The notes under the pieces are model-generated. The model was given only the letters and a program-made list of their open reading frames with translations, did no database searches and was not told the DNA's origin. Positions 21,056 through 29,769 of a stretch of 43,281 nucleotides of DNA are shown here, one piece after another. Positions within the stretch are counted from its first letter, which is position 1, and the number at the start of each line of letters is the position of its first letter. A program made the position numbers and the translations under genes. This DNA comes from Henriciella sp. GTDB taxonomy: Bacteria > Pseudomonadota > Alphaproteobacteria > Caulobacterales > Hyphomonadaceae. The stretch is taken from the NCBI GenBank assembly GCA_017642885.1, contig JAEPOM010000023.1, positions 1-43,281 of the forward strand, written 5' to 3'.

Positions 21056-22741
21056 ATGAGCAAAACAGCAGATTATATTGGCGAGGCGGCAGCGGACACC
21101 ACCAATGCGCTTAATCCTTTATTGGGCGGACTGAACCGTCAGGAACTGCTGGGGTCTGTTGCGATGATGCTTCGCCGCAGCAGTGTTTCACCGGTGGCCA
21201 ACGCCAAGCTTGCCGGCAAGATGGCGCAAGAATCTTATGACATTGTCACGGGCAAATCAGAGCGTGCGCCTGATCGAAAAGACAAACGCTTTCGCGATGC
21301 GGCCTGGGCGAATAATCCCTTCTACAAGCGCGGCCTGCAGACTTACCTGGCGATGCAAGAGCATCTCGAGGACTGGGTGGGCGACCTGAAACTGGGCGAG
21401 ATGGAGCACGCGCGTGCGACCTTCGTGATGAACATGATCACGGACGCGATTTCGCCAACCAATGCCCTGGTCACCAACCCGGCCGCAAAAAAACGCGCCA
21501 TCGATAGTGGCGGCATGTCCCTGATAAAGGGGCTCCAGAACGCTTATGACGATCTGACCAAGAATGGCGGCATGCCGAGCCGTGTGGACAAAAGTCCATT
21601 CGTGATCGGTGAGAATGTTGCGATCACGCCCGGTAAAGTCGTGTGGAAGAATGAGATGATGGAGCTCATTCAGTACGCTCCCATCACCGACGAAGTGCGC
21701 GAGATCCCATTCCTGAATATCCCGCCGCAGATCAACAAGTTCTACGCCAGCGACCTGGATCCGATCACCAGCGTGATTCAGTTCCTGCTACGCAACAAGT
21801 TCCAGCCCTTTATTATCTCCTGGCGCAATCCAACTAAGGAGCATGCTGACTGGGGTCTGTCTGAATATGTCGACAGCCTGATCCAGTGCACCGAGGTGAT
21901 CAAGGAGATTACCGGCTCTGATAAGATCAACATTTCCGGTGCCTGTTCAGGCGGGATTACAACCGCGACGTTTGCGAGCCTTCTCGCCGCAGCGGGCGAT
22001 GATCGCATCAACTCGCTGACCTTTCAGGTCTGTGTGCTCGACCCCGAGCAGGATGACAGTGAGCTCAGCGCTATGGCGTCTGATCGTAGTCTTGAGATCG
22101 CTCGCCGGTACTCACGCCGTAAAGGCATTCTGAAAGGCGACGATCTCGCCCGCATGTTTGCCTGGATGCGCCCGAACGACCTGGTGTGGAACTATGTCGT
22201 GAATAATTATCTGATGGGCGAAGATCCGCCACCATACAATGTGCTGTTCTGGAACGATGATTCCACGAACCTACCGGCGCAATTGCACTCAGATTATCTC
22301 GATTTCGGCCTCAACAAGCCATTCACACATCCGGGTCAGTTCGAGGTTGCCGGGCACAAAGCGGATCTGACACAGGTTGACGTGGACAGCTTCATTGTTG
22401 CCGGGGTCACCGACCATATCACACCGTGGAAAGCCTGCTATCGCACGACCAAACTGATCGGCTCGAAAAATGTTGAGTTTGTGCTTTCTAATTCCGGTCA
22501 CATACAATCGCTTCTGAACCCGCCCGGAAACCCGAAAGCGAAGTACTTCGCCAATCCGGACATCTCGGGAACTGCTGATGAATGGGCAGCTGGAGCTGAA
22601 GAAGTTGCTGGATCATGGTGGACCCGTTGGGCAGAGTGGTTGCACGAACGCGCTGGCGATATGAAACCAGCGCCAGAACAAGGTGGATCAGAGCAATTCC
22701 CGCCGCTCTATGATTCGCCCGGGAAATATGTGTTCGACTAA
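21056..22741 (+). CDS. phaC: Poly(3-hydroxyalkanoate) synthase
   Basis: Polymerises 3-hydroxyacyl-CoA into PHA storage granules. The 561-residue protein has the alpha/beta-hydrolase-like PhaC fold. The lipase-like box is GACSGG with catalytic Cys at about 297, and the other triad members are Asp about 453 (GVTDHITPW) and His about 482 (NSGHIQSL). FLNIPPQINKFYASDLDP and FIISWRNPTKEHADW are typical PhaC segments. Length and single-subunit form suit a class I or II synthase. The start is ATG 21056 with GGAGA five bases upstream; a GTG/ATG further upstream is not needed. phaZ follows 44 bases later; phaA, phaB and a phasin are not in the window. Confidence 0.95.
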   Translation: MSKTADYIGEAAADTTNALNPLLGGLNRQELLGSVAMMLRRSSVSPVANAKLAGKMAQESYDIVTGKSERAPDRKDKRFRDAAWANNPFYKRGLQTYLAMQEHLEDWVGDLKLGEMEHARATFVMNMITDAISPTNALVTNPAAKKRAIDSGGMSLIKGLQNAYDDLTKNGGMPSRVDKSPFVIGENVAITPGKVVWKNEMMELIQYAPITDEVREIPFLNIPPQINKFYASDLDPITSVIQFLLRNKFQPFIISWRNPTKEHADWGLSEYVDSLIQCTEVIKEITGSDKINISGACSGGITTATFASLLAAAGDDRINSLTFQVCVLDPEQDDSELSAMASDRSLEIARRYSRRKGILKGDDLARMFAWMRPNDLVWNYVVNNYLMGEDPPPYNVLFWNDDSTNLPAQLHSDYLDFGLNKPFTHPGQFEVAGHKADLTQVDVDSFIVAGVTDHITPWKACYRTTKLIGSKNVEFVLSNSGHIQSLLNPPGNPKAKYFANPDISGTADEWAAGAEEVAGSWWTRWAEWLHERAGDMKPAPEQGGSEQFPPLYDSPGKYVFD

Positions 22742-22785
22742 AGGACGTTCAGTCCTCTGGCGGCACGAATTGTAAGGAGGCCGCC

Positions 22786-23673
22786 ATGGCGACCCGTAAA
22801 TCGGCAAGCACAGCGAAATCGCGGCTGCCTGAGATCAGCATGGAAACCGTAGGCGCCTACACTTTGCGGGTGGGCTATTGGCCAGCGGAGAAGCGCTCCA
22901 ATAAGCGCCCACTGCTGTTCTTTAACGGCATTGGCGCCAATATGGAGCTGGCGTTCGGGCTCGGTGAATGGATGCGGGATCGCGAAATCCTGACATTTGA
23001 CATGCCGGGCATCGGCGAAAGCGAACCGGCGCGATTCCCGTATCGTCCCTGGATGATGGCGCGCGTCGCCCGAAAGCTTTGCGACCAATATGGCTTCGAA
23101 GATGTCGACGTCATGGGCGTTTCCTGGGGCGGCGCGATGGCGCAGCAATTTGCGTTTCAGTATCGCAACTCGGTCGGTAAACTGGTGCTCGTCGCAACGA
23201 CAGCAGGCATGACAATGGTGCCTGGGAAGATCAGCGCGATCTCCAAAATGGCCGATGCGCGACGCTACACCGATCCCGATTACATGCGCGACAACTTCCA
23301 GCGTCTGTACGGGGAAGCCGCAGATGAAGGCGCCGGTCAGCATATCGACAATCTCAAACCGCCTGCACCGATGGGCTATGTCTATCAGTTGATCGCCTTC
23401 CTCGGCTGGTCATCGCTGCCTTTCATCCGCTTTCTGCGTATGCCGACACTTGTCATGGCGGGCGACAAGGATTCGATCGTGCCGATGGCGAACGCGCATA
23501 TCCTGAACACAGCGCTGCCCAACGCGAAGCTTCACGTGGTCAAGGATGGCGGCCACCTGTTCCTCGTCACCAAGCCGGAGCAGAGTATTTCTGTCCTGAC
23601 TGAATTCCTCGACGAGCCGATGGAAGCGATGCAACCGAAAAGCGTCTGGCAACAAGGCTTCTCGTTCGCCTGA
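22786..23673 (+). CDS. phaZ: Intracellular PHA depolymerase (PhaZ-like alpha/beta hydrolase)
   Basis: A 295-residue alpha/beta hydrolase closely matching the layout of the Pseudomonas medium-chain PHA depolymerase: LLFFNGIGANMELAF, FDMPGIGESEPARFPYR, nucleophile elbow GVSWGGAMAQQF (Ser about 113), LVLVATTAGMTMVPGK, MGYVYQLIAFLGWSS, the acid region VMAGDKDSIVP and catalytic His in DGGHLFLV. It should mobilise the polymer made by PhaC, and the two genes form an obvious synthesis/degradation pair. The start is ATG 22786 with a perfect AAGGAGG (22774-22780) five bases upstream. A different short-chain ester substrate cannot be excluded. Confidence 0.88.
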   Translation: MATRKSASTAKSRLPEISMETVGAYTLRVGYWPAEKRSNKRPLLFFNGIGANMELAFGLGEWMRDREILTFDMPGIGESEPARFPYRPWMMARVARKLCDQYGFEDVDVMGVSWGGAMAQQFAFQYRNSVGKLVLVATTAGMTMVPGKISAISKMADARRYTDPDYMRDNFQRLYGEAADEGAGQHIDNLKPPAPMGYVYQLIAFLGWSSLPFIRFLRMPTLVMAGDKDSIVPMANAHILNTALPNAKLHVVKDGGHLFLVTKPEQSISVLTEFLDEPMEAMQPKSVWQQGFSFA

Positions 23674-23713
23674 AAGCGCTATCTCGCCGTAGAGCTTGGA
23701 GACACCGGACCGG

Positions 23714-24166
23714 ATGCTCACATGTCACCAACAGACGGCACTCCGGCGTATAACCGAATTTCTGTCTGAAACGGCGGACCCTTGGTGGGTCCTCGGTAGC
23801 GCTGCCATGGCGCTGATTGGAGTCGATCCCGGAGAGATCCGTGACATTGATGTGCTCGTATCCGCCAGCGACGCCGAAGCGTTGATGACCGCTTATTCGC
23901 TTCCCAACGAGGCGGATGGCGGCACCGAAGGATTTCGGTCGACCTACTTTCTAAAGCCTGATTTGGGCGATGTACCGGTCGAGGTGATGGGCGGATATCA
24001 GATTCGCACGGTGGGGTTATGGACGCCGGTGGAGCCATTGTCCCGGCAACGCATTACCATTGATAACGCGATGGTCTACATTCCGAACCGCAATGAACAG
24101 GTCGAGATTCTGAAACAGCTTGGGCGCCCTAAGGATCTGGCACGACTAAAACGCTTCAACATGTAG
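23714..24166 (+). CDS. Nucleotidyltransferase-fold protein
   Basis: A 150-residue soluble protein with the polymerase-beta-type nucleotidyltransferase signature WVLGSAAMALIG followed by RDIDVLVS (the G-S and D-x-D elements). Short proteins of this kind include AbiEii/MNT-like and aminoglycoside-transferase-like enzymes; the exact family is not recognised and a second catalytic carboxylate (VPVEVM) is only likely. The start is uncertain: ATG 23714 or an in-frame TTG at 23696. It follows phaZ by 40 bases on the same strand. No cognate antitoxin-like gene is adjacent, so a toxin-antitoxin role is not supported. Confidence 0.7.
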   Translation: MLTCHQQTALRRITEFLSETADPWWVLGSAAMALIGVDPGEIRDIDVLVSASDAEALMTAYSLPNEADGGTEGFRSTYFLKPDLGDVPVEVMGGYQIRTVGLWTPVEPLSRQRITIDNAMVYIPNRNEQVEILKQLGRPKDLARLKRFNM

Positions 24167-24262
24167 GCTTGCCCCGAAGACAGCCATGCTGCCCTCTAGG
24201 CACTCTTGTGAATATCGCGCAGGATGCTGCCAATCGCCATAAGAGCGAGCGGAGGATCCAGG

Positions 24263-25744
24263 ATGACCGAGACGGCTGCGCCTAGCGCTACGAGCCCACC
24301 CGAAGACACATCCAAACATTACGGCAAGGGCGGCGCGCTCGACAAAACAGGCTTTGCCTGGGCGGTGTTCGAATGGGCCCGCAATCCGTACTACATTCTC
24401 ATCGTCATCTATATTTTCGCGCCTTATTTTGCGCGTGACGTGATTGGCGCGGACATTCTTGCCAGCGGTGAACTGGACGGCATGGATCCGGAAACCGCCC
24501 GGCGAACGGCCAATGCTGGCGGCCAAGCGGCCATCGCGTCAGTTACAAAATGGGCCGGATTGGTCGGCGCGTTCACCGCGCCATTCCTCGGCGCTGCGCT
24601 TGATCGCGGCGGACGCCGAAAGCCCATTCTGGCAATCTTTCTTGGAACCATCGCGTTAATGTCGTGGCTGCTCTGGTACGCAATTCCAGGCGAATCCGGC
24701 TTCTCAACTGGCACCGTGATGACCTTTATGGTCATCGCTTATGTCTGCTACACGTATTCCGAGGTCACGCACAATTCGATGCTGGCCGTGGCCGGTGCTC
24801 CCCAATCCCTACCGATGATTTCCGGACTGGGACTAGGCCTGGGCAACCTCGCAGCGACGCTCCTCTTTATTGCGCTTGTCGGCTTGTTTGCCTTGCCTGG
24901 CATTATCGGATGGCCATTTGCAGCCCCGCAGTTTGGGATCAGCCTCGAAGCGTATGAGCATCAAAGACTGGCAGGACCGCTGTGCGCTGCCTGGCTGGTT
25001 CTGTTCTCAATCCCATTCTTTCTTCAGGCTGAAGATGGCGGAACCAAAGGCGCGAGTTGGTCAAAAGCGTTCAAGGACGGCGCAAACGCCGTTTTCACGA
25101 CCGTCAAAGAGGCTGCCAAATACCTTCAGATGATGAAGTTTCTCATCGCCCGAATGCTCTATGCAGACGCGATGGCCGCGCTACTCGCCCTGGGCGCTGT
25201 CTATGTCGCTCTGTTCCTCGAATGGGGATTCCTGGAAATGACCGCCTACGCCATCTTCGGATCGATTTGGGCCTTTGGCGGAGGCATCTTCGGCGGATGG
25301 ATGGATACCCGGTTCGGCCCCAAGAATTCACTGATCATCTCTATTGTCGGCATGGTCGCGACCTTGGCGTTCCAGCTCTCGATTACGCAGGACAGTATTC
25401 TATTTGGATTGGTTCAGAACGTTCAGGTCTGGGACGGGCTGATTTTCCAAACGCTGTCTGACCTTGTTTATCTCGGCTCGATCAGCGTCGTCGCGGTGAC
25501 GGCTACAGCAAGCATTTCTTCCAGCCGGTCGATGCTGGTACATCTCGCGCCCCCGGGACGCAGCGGTGAGTTTTTCGGTCTCTATGCGATTGCTGGAACC
25601 GTCACCGTTTGGGCGGGGCCGCTATTGGTCGAAATCTTCACGAGCGCCTTCAACAGCCAGCGGATCGGCATGGCGTCAATTTCAGTCCTGTTCCTGATGG
25701 GGCTTGCCGTCCTGACCACCGTCAAGATGAACGAAGACGCTTAG
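24263..25744 (+). CDS. UMF1/Atg22-like MFS permease
   Basis: Inner-membrane transporter of about 493 residues with roughly 12 helices. The N-terminal LDKTGFAWAVFEWARNPYYILI is the hallmark of the UMF1 (Atg22-like) branch of the MFS, and APFLGAALDRGGRRKP is the MFS loop motif. The C-terminal part has HLAPPGRSGEFFGLYAIAGTVT, also typical. Substrate unknown; Atg22 exports amino acids in yeast vacuoles, which should not be transferred to bacteria directly. The start is ATG 24263 with GGAGG (24251-24255) seven bases upstream. Its stop codon overlaps the stop of the convergent GGDEF/EAL gene. Confidence 0.85.
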   Translation: MTETAAPSATSPPEDTSKHYGKGGALDKTGFAWAVFEWARNPYYILIVIYIFAPYFARDVIGADILASGELDGMDPETARRTANAGGQAAIASVTKWAGLVGAFTAPFLGAALDRGGRRKPILAIFLGTIALMSWLLWYAIPGESGFSTGTVMTFMVIAYVCYTYSEVTHNSMLAVAGAPQSLPMISGLGLGLGNLAATLLFIALVGLFALPGIIGWPFAAPQFGISLEAYEHQRLAGPLCAAWLVLFSIPFFLQAEDGGTKGASWSKAFKDGANAVFTTVKEAAKYLQMMKFLIARMLYADAMAALLALGAVYVALFLEWGFLEMTAYAIFGSIWAFGGGIFGGWMDTRFGPKNSLIISIVGMVATLAFQLSITQDSILFGLVQNVQVWDGLIFQTLSDLVYLGSISVVAVTATASISSSRSMLVHLAPPGRSGEFFGLYAIAGTVTVWAGPLLVEIFTSAFNSQRIGMASISVLFLMGLAVLTTVKMNEDA

Positions 25745-28074
25745 CGCTTGATCGAGACCACTTTGGAACCCGGAATTGAACGCGCCGAATGCATCAGTTC
25801 CATACTGCGCAAGTACGGGATCAAGGCTGACTGATCCTGAGGGCGGCTGAACAGGAACCCTTGCAGCTCATCACAGCCTTGCTCGCGCAGGAATCGAGCT
25901 TGAGCATCCGTCTCGACACCTTCTGCGGTGACCGTCATGCCCAGCGCGTGCGCCATGGAAATCGTCGCCCGGGCTATCGCACAGCTTTGATCGCTGGTTT
26001 CAATACCGCGCACAAAAGACTGATCGAGCTTCAATTTGTCGAACGGGAAGCGCTGCAAGTAGGAGAGCGACGAGAACCCGGTGCCGAAATCATCCATGGC
26101 GATCCGCACGCCAAGCTTTTTGAGCTTACGTAGCCGATCGAGAATAAAGGCATTGTCGGACAGGAAAACGCTTTCCGTGATTTCCAGTTCAACACGCTTC
26201 GGATCCAGCCCCGTCGCATCAAGTTGCGCCTCGATCAGTGGCAGGAGGCGAAGGCTGTGCAATTGCAAGGGCGAGATATTGATGCCGATCTTGGTGTCGG
26301 ACGGCATCTCAGCCGCCGCAGCGATGGCATGCTCAATGACGCGATCGCCGAGCGAGATGATGATCCCATTGTCTTCCGCGACAGGAATGAACTCTGTTGG
26401 TGAAACAGCGCTGCGGACCGGGTGATACCAACGAGACAGCGCTTCTACCCCGCAAACGGCGCCGGATTTCGCATCCATGATCGGCTGGAATTGCAAATTC
26501 AGATTGTCGGCCTCGATTGCCCTGACGAGATCCTGCGCGAGTTCGCGCTGGCCCCGGACACGCGCTTTGAAACGCTCGGAATATTCTTTCCACTGACCGC
26601 GGCCGCTGGACTTTGCCGCATAGAGGGCAAGGTCAGCTTCCTTGATAACGCTGGTCACGTCCTTGGAATTCGGCTCGATCCGGCGCAAACCAACGCTGGC
26701 GCCGCACTGCACATCGGTATTGGCGTAGCGATAAGGCTGTTGCATCGCCTGCGTCAAAGCTTCGACGAACTGAATCAGTCGGCCTTCAACGTGTGGACGC
26801 GCCACCAGCAAGGCGAACTCGTCGCCGCCATAGCGGGCCAGAAGATCCATCGGCTCACACAGGGATTGCAGGCGCTCAGTTACAAGTTTGAGGACCTCAT
26901 CACCGCCATCATGCCCGAATGTGTCATTGATCCACTTGAAATTATCCAGGTCGATCCAGATCAGCGCACTCTCATACGTTTCTCGAATTTCACTTTCGAG
27001 GTGCGCGGAGACCGCTGCGGTAAACGAGTTACGATTCAGCAGACCTGTCACAGAATCATATTCCGTCAGGAAGGCCGCGCGCTGCTCGCTGACGCGCAGC
27101 GCAGTAATGTCTGTTGCTGAGCCGCGGAAGCCAGTGAACACACCATCGACGAAATCCGGGCGCGCCGATAATTTCCAATAACGCGCATCAATCTCGATTG
27201 CGTCTTCGACTTCCAGTTCCAAAGCGACAATTTCCGATCCGCGCGCCATTCGCGCCCGAAAGAGATCGCGCTCTGGCGAGTATTTAAACAAGGTCAGGAT
27301 ATCGCGTCCGAGAACACGCTCGGTCAGCGTCTCTCCGAGCAGCGCGTCATTGCTAACTTCGGTAATGACTCCGTCCTCATCCGTCGACCAGAAACAGGTA
27401 TTGGTGGCGAAGCCGACATCGCGCAGGACTGAGTTGATTTCACGGGTACGCTGAACTTCAGCCTCCACCGCCTGCAAACGCTGATTATAGCGTGAGAAAT
27501 AGATCCTGGTGCAGATCGCCAGACCGCCAAAATAGGCCAGCATGACCATCGACACGAGGGTGGCTGAGACCGTCGGCTGGAACAATGTATTGGCGACAAA
27601 TCCACCGAGTGTGACGGCGAGCACAATCCGGCCAAGACGCGGCATGTATTGCAGCAAAAGAGCTGCAGACATCGTACTACCCGACAGGATTGCTCCAAAC
27701 ATCAAGTGAGATGGCATTGGCTCGATCAGCGCCAGGATGCCGGGCACGGCGCCCCATGCAACGCCGAGGGCAACAAAGGAAAAGCGCTTGATCAAGGTCA
27801 GCGCCTGGCGCGTCCCGCCGAACAGCTCGGCGCGTTCGCGCAGGCTCAACAAGAAGAAAGAGGCACACAGAAAACACTGGCCGATCAGCCACATGAAGAA
27901 GAGGTCGCTCGCCCCCAGTTCCCCAAACAGGAGCACCGCGGCGCTGACCAGACTGGCCATAAACAAGACGGGTGCGAGCACCGATATTAACGCGACTTCG
28001 CGCGCACGCTCTACGTCCTGGCTGGTGGTGATTGCGTCAGTCCGTCCCCACAGACTTGCATTGCTGCTACTCAT
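25741..28074 (-). CDS. Membrane PAS-GGDEF-EAL cyclic-di-GMP signalling protein
   Basis: A 777-residue dual-domain enzyme. Residues about 26-192 hold six or so membrane helices; a PAS domain covers about 219-325; GGDEF is intact at 416-420 (RYGGDEF), and the EAL domain starts near 544 (VEALSRW) with NISPLQLH, ELEITESVF, MDDFGTGFSSLSYL and KLDQSFV. All metal and catalytic EAL residues appear present, so it may both make and degrade cyclic-di-GMP, with net activity set by the sensor part (inference). The allosteric RxxD inhibition site is absent (EPMD in its place). Its stop overlaps that of the UMF1 permease by a few bases. Its own promoter shares the spacer with the odhB terminator. Confidence 0.93.
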   Translation of the reverse strand: MSSSNASLWGRTDAITTSQDVERAREVALISVLAPVLFMASLVSAAVLLFGELGASDLFFMWLIGQCFLCASFFLLSLRERAELFGGTRQALTLIKRFSFVALGVAWGAVPGILALIEPMPSHLMFGAILSGSTMSAALLLQYMPRLGRIVLAVTLGGFVANTLFQPTVSATLVSMVMLAYFGGLAICTRIYFSRYNQRLQAVEAEVQRTREINSVLRDVGFATNTCFWSTDEDGVITEVSNDALLGETLTERVLGRDILTLFKYSPERDLFRARMARGSEIVALELEVEDAIEIDARYWKLSARPDFVDGVFTGFRGSATDITALRVSEQRAAFLTEYDSVTGLLNRNSFTAAVSAHLESEIRETYESALIWIDLDNFKWINDTFGHDGGDEVLKLVTERLQSLCEPMDLLARYGGDEFALLVARPHVEGRLIQFVEALTQAMQQPYRYANTDVQCGASVGLRRIEPNSKDVTSVIKEADLALYAAKSSGRGQWKEYSERFKARVRGQRELAQDLVRAIEADNLNLQFQPIMDAKSGAVCGVEALSRWYHPVRSAVSPTEFIPVAEDNGIIISLGDRVIEHAIAAAAEMPSDTKIGINISPLQLHSLRLLPLIEAQLDATGLDPKRVELEITESVFLSDNAFILDRLRKLKKLGVRIAMDDFGTGFSSLSYLQRFPFDKLKLDQSFVRGIETSDQSCAIARATISMAHALGMTVTAEGVETDAQARFLREQGCDELQGFLFSRPQDQSALIPYLRSMELMHSARSIPGSKVVSIKR

Positions 28075-28183
28075 GACTCGCTCAGATTTTGTCCCTACTG
28101 GCAGAAAAGATACGCGAGAAAGGACAGGGAAGAATTGAAACTCTCGGCAAGATTGGCGCGAGCCTGTTAACCCATGAGAAACG

Positions 28184-28213
28184 AAAAAGCGCCCCGAACC
28201 AGTCGGAGCGCTT
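28184..28213 (-). terminator. Intrinsic terminator of the suc-odhB operon
   Basis: On the reverse strand a 10-bp stem AAGCGCTCCG / CGGGGCGCTT with one G-T wobble and a 7-base loop, followed by a T run. It lies 25 bases beyond the odhB stop and closes the TCA operon before the GGDEF/EAL gene. Confidence 0.85.
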
Positions 28214-28237
28214 GAGCGTTTGTGTTTTGATCGTCGA

Positions 28238-29737
28238 CTAGACTTCGAGCAGCATACGCTCGGGATCTTCCAACGCTTCTTTGACCCGCACCAGGAAGGT
28301 CACCGCTTCTTTTCCGTCCACGATCCGGTGATCGTATGACAAAGCCAGATACATCATCGGCCGAATAACCACCTGACCATCGACAGCGACAGGGCGCTGC
28401 TCGATCCGGTGCATCCCAAGGACGCCGGACTGGGGTGGGTTCAGGATCGGCGTCGACATTAGCGAGCCATACACACCGCCATTGGTGATGGTGAACGTAC
28501 CGCCTTGCATGTCAGCAATCGACAATGTGCCATCACGGGCTTTCTTGGCCACATTGCCAAGCTCTGCCTCGATCCCGGCCAGAGACAGCTCATCGCAATC
28601 GCGCAGAACCGGAACAACCAGGCCACGCTCGGTGCCGACTGCCATGCCGATATCATAGTGGTTCTTGTAGATAATGTCGGTGCCATCAATCTCGGCATTC
28701 ACCGCTGGGATCTCTTTCAGAGCCGCAACGACGGCTTTCGTAAAGAAGCCCATAAAGCCCAGTTTCACACCGTGCTTTTCCAAGAAGGCGTCCTTGTAGG
28801 TTTTACGCAGCTGCATCACCGCGCTCATGTCTACATCATTGAACGTGGTCAGCATCGCGGCTGAATCCTGCGCTTCTTTCAAACGGCGTGCGATGGTCTG
28901 GCGCAGGCGCGTCATGCGTACGCGCTCTTCGCGAGGACCAAGGTCGCGGGCAGGTTTGGCCGCAGCAGGCGCCGCTGCCGCCTTTGGTGCATTCACATGA
29001 GCCAACGCGTCCGCCTTGGTCGCACGCCCATCACGTCCCGTTCCGGGAATGTCAGCTGGGTTCACGCCAGCTTCCGCTGAAATGCGGCGCACAGATGGAG
29101 CAACTGGACGCTCGCCGGTTGCAGCCGGTGCGCTCGCTTGTGCAGGCGCCGCCGCGGGCGCCGGGCTCGCTGTCGCAGCCGATGCACCAGCGCTGATGCG
29201 GGCAATCACAGCCCCCGGTGTCACACCGTCGCCTTCAGCCACAAGCCATTCAGCAATCACTCCATCGGCGGTCGCGGGAACTTCTAGGGCGACCTTGTCG
29301 GTTTCGATTTCGGCAATCGTCTCATCTTTAGAGACCGAGTCACCCACCTGTTTAAGGAAGGAGGCAATCGTGCCCTCGGCAACGCTTTCGCCCATGCTCG
29401 GGACGGTGACATCAACCGAAGCACTACCCGCGCTTGCGGCAGCGGGCGGCGGAGCTGCAGCCTTCGGAGCCGCTTTCGCAGGTGCGGGCTTCGCCGCGCC
29501 ATTGGCACCGCCTAAGCGGCCCAACAAGGCACCGATTTCAACCGTGTCGCCTTCATTGGCGACGATCTCGCTCAGCGTCCCAGCAGCTTCCGCCGAGACT
29601 TCAACGGCCACTTTATCCGTTTCAAGTTCGACGAGGACGTCATCCTTGGCTACGGCTTCGCCAGCCGCTTTCAGCCATTTTCCAACCGTTGCTTCGGTGA
29701 CGCTTTCACCCAGGGTTGGGACAATAATGTCAGTCAT
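28238..29737 (-). CDS. odhB: 2-Oxoglutarate dehydrogenase E2 (dihydrolipoyl succinyltransferase), two lipoyl domains
   Basis: Core subunit of the 2-oxoglutarate dehydrogenase complex, 499 residues. Two tandem lipoyl domains are visible, with lipoyl-lysine sequences ETDKVAVEV (Lys about 42) and ETDKVALEV (Lys about 148), separated by an Ala/Pro linker. A peripheral subunit-binding domain follows (about 211-248, [21 protein letters not shown]), then the acyltransferase with catalytic HRIVDG (His about 470). SucB of E. coli has a single lipoyl domain, so the duplication is notable. Specificity for succinyl transfer is inferred from linkage to sucA. It starts 32 bases after the sucA stop; the ribosome site is weak. 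The lipoamide dehydrogenase gene is not adjacent. Confidence 0.95.
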   Translation of the reverse strand: MTDIIVPTLGESVTEATVGKWLKAAGEAVAKDDVLVELETDKVAVEVSAEAAGTLSEIVANEGDTVEIGALLGRLGGANGAAKPAPAKAAPKAAAPPPAAASAGSASVDVTVPSMGESVAEGTIASFLKQVGDSVSKDETIAEIETDKVALEVPATADGVIAEWLVAEGDGVTPGAVIARISAGASAATASPAPAAAPAQASAPAATGERPVAPSVRRISAEAGVNPADIPGTGRDGRATKADALAHVNAPKAAAAPAAAKPARDLGPREERVRMTRLRQTIARRLKEAQDSAAMLTTFNDVDMSAVMQLRKTYKDAFLEKHGVKLGFMGFFTKAVVAALKEIPAVNAEIDGTDIIYKNHYDIGMAVGTERGLVVPVLRDCDELSLAGIEAELGNVAKKARDGTLSIADMQGGTFTITNGGVYGSLMSTPILNPPQSGVLGMHRIEQRPVAVDGQVVIRPMMYLALSYDHRIVDGKEAVTFLVRVKEALEDPERMLLEV

Positions 29738-29769
29738 TTTTGGTCTCTGTCTTCGTCTCTATTGGAACT

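Noticed and set aside
23714-24166. Toxin-antitoxin module (AbiEii-like)
   Set aside because: The nucleotidyltransferase motif is present but no partner gene of antitoxin type is adjacent.
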